A DNA stretch of 64,000 nt from Pichia kudriavzevii (Eukaryota; Ascomycota; Pichiomycetes; Pichiales; Pichiaceae). Positions 1 through 8,879 of the stretch are shown in pieces. The notes beneath the pieces are model-generated. The model did no database searches and was not told the origin of the DNA. It saw only the letters and a list, made by a program, of their open reading frames with translations. The DNA is taken from positions 2,053,501 through 2,117,500 of the forward strand of contig NC_042506.1 in assembly GCF_003054445.1 (NCBI RefSeq). The letters are read 5' to 3'. The position numbers and the translations under genes were made by a program. Within the stretch, counting starts at the first letter, position 1, and the number at the start of each line of letters is the position of its first letter.

Positions 1-270
1 TTGTGCCTATTAGTACATCGAAATTGAAATGATTTGGGTAATTGGTACTATCTAATTTTTTTTATATATATATAACAGACAAGGAAAAAAATAATAAGGG
101 TATCAATATTTATGTCTCTTAAAAAGATGGAGATATAACTTTTGATTTAAAGAAAATGAACGAGTGAAATTGAAGCAAAAATAAAGTAGTTAGATAATAA
201 CGATTGTTTAGAAACCAATGATTCCATGTTTTTTTTTAAAAAAGAGAAAAAAAAACGGGTTCAAAATCAT

Positions 271-1407
271 CTAGTAAAAAATGATATTTGCAGAACCAGA
301 GGTGACAGTAACGGTACAACCATCAGGGGAGGAAAGTTGGCCGTTTTCGTATTTACATTCACCATTAATAGAACCACCTGATGCAGCCTCAATTTTGACA
401 TTATAGTTAGCAGGAGAGTTGTTATTTGGGTTTGGAATAAGGGATAAGTAAGTTAAACCATTGGTGTAACCAGAACCAATGACAAGTGGAGCCCAGTTAC
501 CGACACCACTACCTGCGGTACCCCAAATACAACCATCTTCTTTAGAGACACCAGCGTTGTTGACGTAATATTGAGCAGAAGTTTTCTTACCTTGCCATTC
601 AAAATAGTTATCTTCATTGACAACAGACAATGGAAGAGTTGAGCCACCTTCTAATTCGGTTGGAACAACCATATTTTCGGAACCTGGATAATCGGTTCTA
701 CAAAGAGAAACAACTTCGGATAACTCGGAAACAACGTTACCAGTTTGAACATCTTCTTCACATAAGGAATCGAAATCAGAATTTGACTTGTAAAGATAAC
801 CATCTTTACATAACAAACCACCAACAGATCTACCATCGGAAGGTTGGTTGGAAGGCCATTGAGTTTTCGAGTAACCTGGCTTACAAGCATAAGAGCAATA
901 AAAGCCATCGGTACAAGAGTTTGATGTTGAGCCATCCAAAGCCATAACAGAAGCCCAACCGCCAAGACCGACCCAATCAAGAGAAACAATGTTGGCAACA
1001 CTTGGGAATTCAGAACATGGAATAGTACCATCTTCAAAAGAACCAGAAGAAGATGAAGAGGAGGATGAAGAAGAAGAAGAAGAAGTTGTTTGAGCTGCAG
1101 CACTTGTTTCAGTGTTCTCTTGAGCTTGGGAAGTTTGAGCAGCAGCAGATGTAGTTGTTGCAGCAGCAGCTTGTTGAGTGGAAGAAGTTGATTCGTCATC
1201 ACCTAGAACAGCGTCATTGACAAGGGCTTGGACAGTGTGAGCCTCTGGAGAAGCTGTTGGGTTAGCACCATTGACAACAACAGTATGGACTTCAGTGACA
1301 GTAACCGCCTCTCTTTTATGTTGATGGTGGTTATGATTGATTGCAACTGGTGCTGCAGAGACCAGTGACGAGACAAGCAATAAGGATAAAGAGTTTGAGA
1401 GTTTCAT
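271..1407 (-). CDS. SUN-family secreted cell-wall protein (Sim1/Sun4/Uth1/Nca3 type)
   Basis: A 378-aa secreted protein of the yeast SUN family, which acts in cell-wall remodelling and septation. Visible parts are a signal peptide (about residues 1-19), a Kex2-type Lys-Arg at 31-32 followed by Glu-Ala, a Ser/Thr/Ala-rich low-complexity linker at about 70-122 that is probably O-mannosylated, and the SUN domain from about 125 to the end. The domain carries the family cysteine signature Cx5Cx3Cx24C exactly, at C165, C171, C175 and C200. The start is an ATG directly before the signal peptide. It diverges from the CBS/PB1 gene across a 1.4-kb intergenic region. Family membership is secure; which S. 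cerevisiae paralogue it corresponds to is not resolved. Confidence 0.93.
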   Translation of the reverse strand: MKLSNSLSLLLVSSLVSAAPVAINHNHHQHKREAVTVTEVHTVVVNGANPTASPEAHTVQALVNDAVLGDDESTSSTQQAAAATTTSAAAQTSQAQENTETSAAAQTTSSSSSSSSSSSSSGSFEDGTIPCSEFPSVANIVSLDWVGLGGWASVMALDGSTSNSCTDGFYCSYACKPGYSKTQWPSNQPSDGRSVGGLLCKDGYLYKSNSDFDSLCEEDVQTGNVVSELSEVVSLCRTDYPGSENMVVPTELEGGSTLPLSVVNEDNYFEWQGKKTSAQYYVNNAGVSKEDGCIWGTAGSGVGNWAPLVIGSGYTNGLTYLSLIPNPNNNSPANYNVKIEAASGGSINGECKYENGQLSSPDGCTVTVTSGSANIIFY

Positions 1408-2833
1408 AGTTGGATAATATTGATTTGATTTTTGTGCAATTTGATTTAATTGGGTTTGGTTTGATTTGATCTAAAGAAAACAAAGGAGTGACAAACTTTG
1501 AAACTATTCGTAATGTACTTTTTGGAATATATAAGGAGTGTAATTAGTTGGTCAAACGTTCAAGACGTACGTACAAATGAGTGTGGGTAAGTTTGGTTGG
1601 TCTTTAGATAGATGTTACAAGAAAGAAATACAAGAGTTTAAAAGGGAAAACCAATTAAGAACCATCCAAACTCAAACAGGGGTAAAACACGAACACGCTG
1701 AGCATTGCCATTTTACGCAACCACTTTCAAGGGGGGGGGGTCTGACTCCCTTTTATAAGTATTTCAAAAGTGCGAGGGGGTTTCTCAATGTAGGACTTGT
1801 CATTTTCGTGAAAAAAATTGCCCCCCAAGTGTAAACTATGCACAATTTAAACATTTCCGCAGAATATACAACAATACGAAAAGTAAATAATGGGAAAATT
1901 TCTCCTTACTATTTCGATTTTCCCCTTTTGCCCCAATTTGTCCCCAAAAGAGTAAGTGGCATCACTCGCGACTGCTCGCAATCTCCCGACGTTTATTGGT
2001 GGAGCCATTGTTATTCTTATACTCTTTCCGACATGCGCGGTCTAGAATGCGGGCCAATTGCTCATACAGAGTTTTTTCTCTTTAGTTTTTGAGTTTTTCG
2101 AGTTTCAATTTTGCGTTTATAGTTTCCCCCCTTATTATATCCAATTACTTAACTCTAAAGGGTAAATTAATTGGATCATTTAATTATTTTGTTATGCAAC
2201 CCATTTTTATTTTACTAAACCTCCAACCCCCTTTAGGCTTTGAAAAAGTTTTGTATTATTTGATATACCTTATTAGAAGCCGTTGAAAGTCTCGGCAGAT
2301 CCTCTTATAATCTATGCCAATCTTCGACCTCGGGAAGACCGGCGTCTGCGAAAAGAAACGACCGTTGGTATTGTCCTAATGTTTGGGCTTTATTTTTCGA
2401 TTTTTCTACCCTTTTCCCTTTTCACGTTTAAAAATATGTTTAGTTTAATTCGGTGAAATTCGAAATGGGGAAAAAGGGGGAAAAAGGGGAAAAATAGGCA
2501 GAAAATGTAGAAGGGGGAAATTGTAGAGAGGGAGGGGGTTCACTACTGTCTAATCGGTATCTCTTCATAAATTGAACGGCGGCTCAGCGATTCCTCTTCT
2601 CAACCCTTCCCCATTTGTTTGTTGTAGATCGTGTAGATGGGAGTTTAGATCTCGATTCATGCGATGTGCGTGATAAAACGGCCGCAGTACTGTGAATAGT
2701 GGTTGAGAAATCATATATTTTCCTCGAATGAGGCTCATGAAGTTGTTGTTGTTGTTGTTGTTGTTGGTTGTGGGGTTGTTACTGTCTCCAGACTGGCATT
2801 CATCATCAGCTCTTTTACCAAGCCGTCTCTACC
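1408..2833. promoter_or_regulatory. Long divergent intergenic region, G-rich
   Basis: This stretch separates the SUN gene (-) from the CBS/PB1 gene (+). It has a run of ten G at 1731-1740, several CCCC/GGGG blocks (for example around 1770 and 1920-1955), and a purine tract at about 2467-2540 with G runs separated by A5. Two ATG-started open frames (1577-1834 and 1838-2092) have no recognisable features and I do not call them genes. I infer a large shared promoter. No RNA gene was recognised. Confidence 0.5.
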
Positions 2834-2879
2834 ATGAACGGCCTCTCCCGTCTTGCAGACCCTCCTGTCATTTGTAATC
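2728..2879 (+). other. Upstream ORF overlapping the CBS/PB1 start
   Basis: An ATG at 2728 (with a second in-frame ATG at 2737) opens a frame of about 50 codons that reads through a (TTG)n tract as a run of leucines and ends at a TAA just inside the CBS/PB1 gene. It is out of frame with the main ATG at 2834. If it lies in the transcript it would reduce initiation at 2834. The Leu run makes it look like a signal peptide, but that follows from the trinucleotide repeat and I do not call it a protein gene. Confidence 0.35.
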
Positions 2880-4546
2880 CGCAAACGTCCATCTATAACG
2901 CCGCATTGTTGATGAAGGAACAACGAACTCATTGTTTGTTAATCTTGCACGAAAATACACACCAGCTTGTGGGCTTAACAACAACCAAGGATTTGGCATT
3001 CAAGGCTGTTGCCAAATGCGTGTCCTTGGATACTCCAATTGGAGAAATGATGACTTTGAGTCCTTGGTTTGTCCCTTTTACAACCACTCCAAATGAAGCT
3101 TTGAAGTTGATGGTCGAGAGAAGAATCAGACATCTGCCCATTGTCGATGGGGATAAATTGGTGTTGGGTGTCTTGAATATTACAACATGTTTCTATAATG
3201 TCATGATACGATTGGAAAAAATGTCTGAAAAATCAAGAGAATTGCAGTGTACTTTTAATGAATTGAATAACACCGAAATTGCCAATCTCATAAATGGGGG
3301 ATTCCATTTGGATGGAGCAAATTCAAATATGGACTTGGTCTCAATGAATGAAGAATTGGTTGATTTAAATATATCCAGAAGAACGCAGAAAATTGTCAAT
3401 GATTTGAAATCATTAATTGAAATAATGAAACAACCAGATTTGAAATCATTACTTGATGGTAACGAACTCAATGTAAGGACTCCATTTTATATAGATTCGA
3501 AGACTTTGATTTCTGATGCTGCGAAGCTTTTGATGGATAATGATATTACAGCCGTTCTTGTAGTCCATTCACTATCATCCATAGAAAGTTCCGAAAACAT
3601 CATTGGTATTCTTACAACAAAAGACTTGGTCTTTAGAGTCTTGGCGCTTAAAATTGACTCTAAAAGTTCCAAAGTTACTAGAATTATGACACCTAAACCG
3701 GAATTTGCAAATGATTCCATGGAGATCCATAACGCTTTAAGATTAATGTACGAGGGGAAATACATGAACTTGCCAATCAAGAATCACAAAAATGAAATTA
3801 AGGGATTGGTGAATGTTTTGGATTTAACATACTCTTTACTTCATTTACTTAACGATAACTCTCATTTCTTAGAAGAAAGTTGCACAGGTCAAATAACTAC
3901 GAATAAGTCAAATACTTTGGCATGGAACAAGTTTTGGGATTCCTTGAATAAACCATTGACCGTCCCCAGTCCAAGACATTCCTTTTCCATTGATCCCAAA
4001 CTAAGTAGACGGTCACCATCCTCAACTAGTGTAACGAGAGATTCAATATCGAGCTTTGGCAATGTGAACATGGACCCTTCTGAAAGTTTGAAATCTTTAA
4101 CGAGAAATACAGACAACTCTCTCATTAGACCTAATGTTGTTCCAATGGTAAAGACATTTAAAATCAAAATCATTGAAAATTTGGAACTAGGCCTGAATGG
4201 GAACATCTATAAATGTAAACTCTCATGTGACCAATCTTTTAATTCATTTCTGTCTCAAATATATTGTAAAATTCCATCAACTGATTTCTTACCAAACTTG
4301 ACATACCTGGACGAAAACGATAAAATCACAGTCGATACAATAGACGAGTTAACTACCTTACCTCCAAACACTTTACTTTATCTATCCCTAAAACCTAAAC
4401 CATCCAAATGTTTCAAGTTCACCATAACTCTGCCCACCCATTATTATGATAAGTTCATCTCGTACAGCAAGGACGTACTTGTAATTGGAGGTATTGGTGT
4501 ATTTATCACTCTTTTGTTCAAATCAATGTACTTGCACAAACATTAA
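2834..4546 (+). CDS. CBS-domain and PB1-domain membrane-tail protein (Mug70-like)
   Basis: A 570-aa protein with two CBS pairs (about residues 8-135 and 215-355), a PB1 domain at about 441-508 and a hydrophobic C-terminal segment at about 548-563 followed by a short basic tail. This architecture matches the fungal CBS/PB1 family that includes S. pombe Mug70; S. cerevisiae has no clear counterpart. CBS pairs usually bind adenosine nucleotides and PB1 mediates protein pairing, so a tail-anchored sensor or scaffold is inferred. The frame is open further upstream only through a TTG; the ATG at 2834, preceded by ACC, is the first in frame. A different-frame upstream ORF overlaps this start (see separate entry). 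Confidence 0.82.
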   Translation: MNGLSRLADPPVICNPQTSIYNAALLMKEQRTHCLLILHENTHQLVGLTTTKDLAFKAVAKCVSLDTPIGEMMTLSPWFVPFTTTPNEALKLMVERRIRHLPIVDGDKLVLGVLNITTCFYNVMIRLEKMSEKSRELQCTFNELNNTEIANLINGGFHLDGANSNMDLVSMNEELVDLNISRRTQKIVNDLKSLIEIMKQPDLKSLLDGNELNVRTPFYIDSKTLISDAAKLLMDNDITAVLVVHSLSSIESSENIIGILTTKDLVFRVLALKIDSKSSKVTRIMTPKPEFANDSMEIHNALRLMYEGKYMNLPIKNHKNEIKGLVNVLDLTYSLLHLLNDNSHFLEESCTGQITTNKSNTLAWNKFWDSLNKPLTVPSPRHSFSIDPKLSRRSPSSTSVTRDSISSFGNVNMDPSESLKSLTRNTDNSLIRPNVVPMVKTFKIKIIENLELGLNGNIYKCKLSCDQSFNSFLSQIYCKIPSTDFLPNLTYLDENDKITVDTIDELTTLPPNTLLYLSLKPKPSKCFKFTITLPTHYYDKFISYSKDVLVIGGIGVFITLLFKSMYLHKH

Positions 4547-5126
4547 GCTCAACACGTCTGACTTACTTTACTTTAACGACCTTGCTGATACTTATCTGTT
4601 CTATATAAATTGCTGGTTTTTTACAGTAGCTTTTTTTCCTTTTTTTTTTGGCATATTTGTATATACCCTACTCTACATCTTTTTGGAAAAAAAATCGAGT
4701 GTTTACTTGAACCTATGAGCTAATTGATACATTCAATGCCATCCTCCAATTATGGAAGGCTCTACATAGAGACGTCCTTGTCCTGGTCAAGTTATTTACA
4801 GTTCGAGAATCTCTAGATTCCTGTTTAGCTGGCTTCGAACTAGGTTTTTGTGTGGTAATTGATGCCAACCGGTGTGGTACCTACTGAGAGGGTCAAACGG
4901 GAAAAAAAGCGCAGCTTATCACGTGAACACGAAATGTGCCAGAATTGAAAGAAGTTTGGAAAAAGACGCGACGAAGAAATTTTTCCTTTTTCCCTCGAGA
5001 ATACTTGATAATTTTTTTCTTTTTTCAGGTGCATTTTTTTTTTCTCTTGAGTTCATTAAAGAAGTTTGCCCTCTCCATCTCCTTTCTTCAATTCGGCTCG
5101 TACAAACACTAAAAGACAACAACCTT
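4547..5126. promoter_or_regulatory. NAB2 upstream region with a Cbf1-type E-box
   Basis: This region lies between the 3' end of the CBS/PB1 gene and NAB2. It contains TCACGTGA at 4919-4926 (CACGTG core at 4920-4925), the palindrome bound by Cbf1-type bHLH proteins, about 200 bp before the NAB2 ATG. Pyrimidine-rich tracts at about 4979-5060 resemble a yeast core promoter. No gene or RNA was recognised. Confidence 0.45.
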
Positions 5127-6689
5127 ATGAGTGTCCAAGAATTCAAACCGGATAGTGAGCTAGGACAAAGGCTCAAGCAGCAGATAGCTGCAAAATTAGC
5201 TTCGTTGAACACAGAAGATCCTGCATATGTGGCCGAGTTTTTGCTCGTTTTAATTTCAAACAACAGGACTCGTGTTGAAATTGTCGAAGAGTTTACCAGT
5301 TTATTCGGTAACATAATTGACGAGCGATTTGTTCAGGACGTTATGGACGAGATCAACAACAATTTAAATGGTAACCAAATGCAACAGTCACAACAGTTAC
5401 AACATTCAGAACAGCAACAGCTACAACAACAGCAACAAGAACAACAGCAACAGCAACAGCAACAGGCTGCTCCTGTCCAGTCATTTCAGCCTGCGCAATC
5501 TGCATTTATGCCACAACAAGGTCAACAAACACCGGCACAAGCTCAGAAAATTTCATTTGCTCCACAGACCGGGACAGCACAATCAGCATTTGCTGGCCAA
5601 CAATTCAATATTCCCTCTTTCCCAAAATCTATGGAATCTGGGGATAATATGATGATTGATGGTGCCGGAAATAGAGAAACCAGATTTTCTGAGAATTTAC
5701 AACGCAACTTTAGAAATCAAGCTGATAACTCCTCTAGCAGGTTTAATTTCACTAAAAATAACAGAGGGTCTTCTTTCAAAAATACTAGAGGTGGTAGAAA
5801 CTTGAATAACAGGAGACAACAGGACTTACACAAAATGATTGAGAAATCTCTCGATAACAATGTGGACCAGACTACTACTTTTGTGAGCAAGGTTCCAACT
5901 GAGAGATGCAAAGATTTTCCTCATTGCTCTAATAGGCTGTGTCAATTTGGTCATCCCACAAAGGTGTGTCGTAATTTCCCAAATTGCCCAAATCAAAACC
6001 AAACCTGTCCTTTCTTACACCCCGGCGAAGATGATGCTTTATTCAAAGAGTTTGAAAGAGTGAGAGAGGCCAAGCAACAACAAAGAAATCAATCAAGGAG
6101 TAACACCGGTATCATCTTATGCAAGTTTGGTGCCATTTGTTCGAAGGAATTATGTCCGTTTGGTCATCCAACACCAGCAAATAAAGATGCGAAAGTGACT
6201 ATTCTCCAGTGGTGTGTTGATAACAAGGAATGTAAGGATCCAACATGTCCCAGAGCCCACTCATCTCCAAATTATTCTGCACAATCCCAATTTAATGTTG
6301 GTGGTAGCCAAGCTGCACCTGGCAGTGTGCCAAATATCGAGAAAACTTTAGAGCAATGTAAATTCGGCCAATACTGTAAAAATATAAGATGTCCAAAAAG
6401 GCATGCAACATCATCAGTATTATGCAGGAATGGTGCGCAATGTACTAGGATCGATTGTACATTCAACCATCCATTGAATGAGGTGTGTAAATATGGTGTC
6501 AATTGTACCAATCTGAATTGTGCATACCAACATCCTGAAGGTAGACAAATCTCAGCAGCAGGCGCCACTCCAACAGGAAATAAAGTTTGGATTAATGGTC
6601 AAACTCAAAACACTGGAACAACTTCTCAACGTCAATTCGCAGTTCCTGAAAATCACGTTTTCGAACAGGCCCCACCCCAACAAAGTTGA
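5127..6689 (+). CDS. NAB2: Nuclear poly(A)-RNA-binding protein Nab2
   Basis: A 520-aa protein, close to the 525 aa of S. cerevisiae Nab2, which binds poly(A) tails, limits tail length and helps export mRNA. The N-terminal region (about 1-95) is the PWI-like Mlp1/Gfd1-binding fold. A glutamine-rich linker is at about 86-115, and an Arg/Gly-containing patch (the Kap104 import region) lies before the fingers. Seven CCCH-type zinc fingers follow; the first starts at C261 and the last spans about 454-469. Seven is the number diagnostic of Nab2. The frame stays open 85 codons upstream but the first credible start is the ATG at 5127, which gives the conserved N-terminus. It converges with RPS2. Confidence 0.95.
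   Translation: MSVQEFKPDSELGQRLKQQIAAKLASLNTEDPAYVAEFLLVLISNNRTRVEIVEEFTSLFGNIIDERFVQDVMDEINNNLNGNQMQQSQQLQHSEQQQLQQQQQEQQQQQQQQAAPVQSFQPAQSAFMPQQGQQTPAQAQKISFAPQTGTAQSAFAGQQFNIPSFPKSMESGDNMMIDGAGNRETRFSENLQRNFRNQADNSSSRFNFTKNNRGSSFKNTRGGRNLNNRRQQDLHKMIEKSLDNNVDQTTTFVSKVPTERCKDFPHCSNRLCQFGHPTKVCRNFPNCPNQNQTCPFLHPGEDDALFKEFERVREAKQQQRNQSRSNTGIILCKFGAICSKELCPFGHPTPANKDAKVTILQWCVDNKECKDPTCPRAHSSPNYSAQSQFNVGGSQAAPGSVPNIEKTLEQCKFGQYCKNIRCPKRHATSSVLCRNGAQCTRIDCTFNHPLNEVCKYGVNCTNLNCAYQHPEGRQISAAGATPTGNKVWINGQTQNTGTTSQRQFAVPENHVFEQAPPQQS
5383..5466 (+). repeat. CAA/CAG tract coding poly-glutamine in NAB2
   Basis: Interrupted CAA/CAG triplets encode the Gln-rich linker between the N-terminal domain and the zinc-finger region of Nab2. 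The S. cerevisiae protein has a similar Q-rich linker at this place. Confidence 0.8.
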
Positions 6690-7047
6690 TTTTGCTAAAT
6701 TATTCAAGTTATCTTTTGTATATTCTACTTTTCTGTTTTTGTTTTAGTTGCATTTTGTTTTGATCTATGTTTTATGTGTATACTTTTTTTTTATTTTTTT
6801 ATTTTTTTTTTCTTTTTTTTATTTTTTACATGTATATATTTTAATAGAAAGTGTTGTCATGATGAACTGTATTGGTACGACAAGTCTTCTTAAACGTGTA
6901 AAAAGAATTGAGGGGCATGTGATAGTCAAAAGATGACCTTATATACACTCATCAAGTTGTTCTAGCTCTACATTTTAGAATTAGGACATTTTAGATGTAT
7001 TAAGAAAAAAAGAGTTATACAATAATTAGAAAATTCTTATAAGACAC
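6690..7047. other. Convergent NAB2/RPS2 3' region with a long T tract
   Basis: This is the 3' intergenic space between two convergent genes. A nearly pure T stretch covers about 6784-6828 on the plus strand, so the NAB2 transcript would carry a U-rich 3' region. No gene, tRNA or snoRNA was recognised. Confidence 0.5.
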
Positions 7048-7776
7048 TTATTTCTTTTCAACGTAAAGGTCTAATGGGGAAGCTTGTAAAGCGTGATCAG
7101 CCCAGAAGTTTGGAGTTAAGAAACCGTAGGTGTTACCAATAGCTGCAAAGGTTGCCTTTAAGGTATTTTCTGCAGTTCTGGTAGAACCAGAGGAGGTGGT
7201 GTAGATATCTTCAATACCAGCAAATTGCAATAATTGCTTAACGTTTGGAGAAGCGACAATACCAGAACCTCTTGGAGCTGGGATCAATCTAACGTTAACG
7301 GAACCACACTTACCAGAAGTCTTTTGTGCAATGGTATGTGGAGCACCCAAGTTGGAACCCCAGTAACCTCTTCTGACTGGAATGATAGATAACTTAGCAA
7401 TGATAATAGCACCTCTGATTGCGTTAGCTAATTCCTTTGCTGCCTTAACACCTAAACCAACGTGACCGTTACCATCACCAAGAACCATAACAACCTTCAT
7501 TCTGGTTCTTTGACCTGCTCTAGTTTGCTTTTGAACAGACAAGACAGCCATGACCTTTTCTTGTAAGTTTGGTAATAACTTGTCGACAATTTGGTATTCC
7601 TTGATTGGTAAAGCGTAAGTGTAGATTTGTTCAATGGAAGTGATCTTACCAGAAGCAACAAGTCTACCTAACTTGGTGACTGGAACCCAAGCCTTTTCTT
7701 CAGGACCTTGTCTGTTGTTTCTTCTTGGACCGTTTCTTCTTGGACCTCTGTTGTTTTGTGGAGCTGCACCAGACAT
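7048..7776 (-). CDS. RPS2: 40S ribosomal protein S2 (uS5)
   Basis: A 242-aa uS5-family protein of the small ribosomal subunit, needed for decoding fidelity and 40S maturation. The N-terminal Gly/Arg/Asn-rich tail (about 1-28, a typical arginine-methylation region) is followed by the S5 dsRNA-binding fold (about 75-140) and the C-terminal S5 domain. Length and composition match fungal Rps2. The start is an ATG coding MSGAAPQ. It has no intron. The upstream region carries a polypyrimidine tract at about 7870-7935 (read on the minus strand) and, further out, Tbf1 and Cbf1 sites typical of ribosomal-protein genes in non-Saccharomyces yeasts. Confidence 0.97.
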   Translation of the reverse strand: MSGAAPQNNRGPRRNGPRRNNRQGPEEKAWVPVTKLGRLVASGKITSIEQIYTYALPIKEYQIVDKLLPNLQEKVMAVLSVQKQTRAGQRTRMKVVMVLGDGNGHVGLGVKAAKELANAIRGAIIIAKLSIIPVRRGYWGSNLGAPHTIAQKTSGKCGSVNVRLIPAPRGSGIVASPNVKQLLQFAGIEDIYTTSSGSTRTAENTLKATFAAIGNTYGFLTPNFWADHALQASPLDLYVEKK

Positions 7777-7968
7777 TTTACTTGATGAGTTTGTTAAAAA
7801 TTGGATTCGTCGGAATAGAACGTGGAAAGCCGGGGGTGTTGGTTTTCAGTCGACGTAGATACAATCTTGACAAAAGTAAGAGAAGAAAGAAAAGAAAAGG
7901 GATAGAGAGGAAGGAGAGAGGAGAGAGAAACCGAAAGGACGGGGAGAATCAACTCTAAACGGGAAATA

Positions 7969-8340
7969 CTAAAACTCTTCTTGAACTACAACTCTGTTTT
8001 CCATGCTTTTTTTCTCCCTTCCTTCCTCACAGACCTGAAAAATTGGAAAAATCTCAGCAGTTGTTGAATTTACTCTGGATACGCTCTTGTGTGTAAAAAC
8101 AAGAAGAGGGTTTGTGCAACCCTCTTTTATGGCACGTGATGCAATATGTTTTCTTTTTCTTTTTCTTTTTTTTTTTCTAATTTGTAAGAGTGGAAAATTT
8201 AAGTGTCTTGGTTTATGATAGGCTTTTCCCCGGATAAACTCCGCTGTGACTTCTTCCAAACGGATGAGTAAACTCTCATAGACTTCTTGCTGTTCCACGC
8301 CCGACTTGACCCCATAGTACCTACTGAAGAAGTCCGACAT
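7969..8340 (-). CDS. Doubtful small ORF overlapping the RPS2 promoter
   Basis: A 123-codon ATG-started frame on the same strand as RPS2, ending about 190 bp before the RPS2 ATG. The first 45 or so residues (acidic, with FFSRYYGVKSG near the start) look protein-like. The rest passes through a Lys/Arg run made from a purine tract, then through the Cbf1 site, the Tbf1 palindrome and the composite element of the RPS2 promoter. I do not recognise it. It may be a small real gene whose 3' part overlaps regulatory DNA, a gene with an unseen splice, or chance. No branch-point sequence was seen in it. Confidence 0.25.
   Translation of the reverse strand: MSDFFSRYYGVKSGVEQQEVYESLLIRLEEVTAEFIRGKAYHKPRHLNFPLLQIRKKKRKRKRKHIASRAIKEGCTNPLLVFTHKSVSRVNSTTAEIFPIFQVCEEGREKKSMENRVVVQEEF
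8035..8059 (-). promoter_or_regulatory. RRPE/PAC-like composite element before RPS2
   Basis: On the minus strand this reads GCTGAG, a spacer, then AATTTTTCAG. AATTTTTCA is the core of the ribosomal-RNA-processing element, and GCTGAG differs by one base from the PAC core GATGAG. A copy matching at 22 of 25 positions lies in the same orientation before GRC3 at 34296-34320. Its function is inferred. Confidence 0.5.
8104..8126. promoter_or_regulatory. Tbf1-type palindrome in the RPS2 promoter
   Basis: A perfect 9-bp inverted repeat, AAGAGGGTT and AACCCTCTT, separated by 5 bp. The AGGGTT/AACCCT half-sites match the Tbf1 recognition sequence, and palindromic Tbf1 sites are the known main activator sites of ribosomal-protein genes in Candida albicans and other yeasts outside the Rap1-rewired clade. 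It is about 330 bp upstream of the RPS2 ATG. Confidence 0.75.
8133..8138. promoter_or_regulatory. Cbf1 E-box CACGTG beside the Tbf1 palindrome
   Basis: CACGTG begins 7 bp after the Tbf1 palindrome. Cbf1 and Tbf1 act together at C. albicans ribosomal-protein promoters, so the pair fits RPS2 regulation. Confidence 0.65.
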
Positions 8341-8879
8341 GTGTTTAAGCCTTCTCCACTCTGATTTAACCTACAGGATTAGGTAGATATACTAATTCTG
8401 TGATGTTTTTCAACACCACCTGAGAACCATGTGCTGGGATAGAAGTTCAAACTTGTTTCTTCAATGAATAAAATTGAAACACTCAAGTTAATAATATTCA
8501 ATGCAAGAGAGCGTCAATTACTAGACAGGGCGACTCGCAATTTCACGTGACCGGTCGTTCCATGTATTATAATATGGTGGAGGAAATGTATGACTGAATT
8601 TTTTCATTTTTCAAAGTCCACAGCCGCTATATAGCCGAAAGACTAATTTTCTCTTTTGACTTCGTCTCACACGTTGTTCTCTTGACACACACTCATACAT
8701 ACGCACATTTACACACACACATATATATATATATATATACATATATATACTTGAAGGTTTCTCTATTGATAAAGGTTTCAAAGCAATTTTTCCTTCCTCC
8801 CCAATCTTATTCTATCTTTTCCCTGTTTTTCAATCAGTATACTTTTGGCTAGTTGAACCACCTATCAAACAAATCAATA
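8341..8879. promoter_or_regulatory. SER3 promoter region
   Basis: This region is upstream of the phosphoglycerate dehydrogenase gene. It has a TCACGTGA palindrome at 8543-8550 about 330 bp before the ATG, an (AC)n/(AT)n microsatellite at about 8711-8750 and pyrimidine-rich sequence just before the start. No gene was seen. Confidence 0.45.
8711..8750. repeat. (AC)n-(AT)n microsatellite
   Basis: A short AC run passes into a pure AT run with one AC interruption, located in the SER3 5' region. Confidence 0.85.

Noticed and set aside
1577-2092. Two open frames in the SUN-CBS intergenic region
   Set aside because: They show no domain, no homology that I can recognise and unusual composition. They look like chance frames in a promoter.
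2768-2833. N-terminal extension of the CBS/PB1 frame from TTG
   Set aside because: The longer frame begins with TTG; the first in-frame ATG is 2834. The same reasoning was applied to NAB2 (5127), SER3 (8880), RPN2 (10828), NUP188 (25730), PPA2 (26867), GRC3 (34186), SLY1 (36102), RVB1 (39662), LYS5 (52314), LPL1 (56551) and NDE1 (57287).
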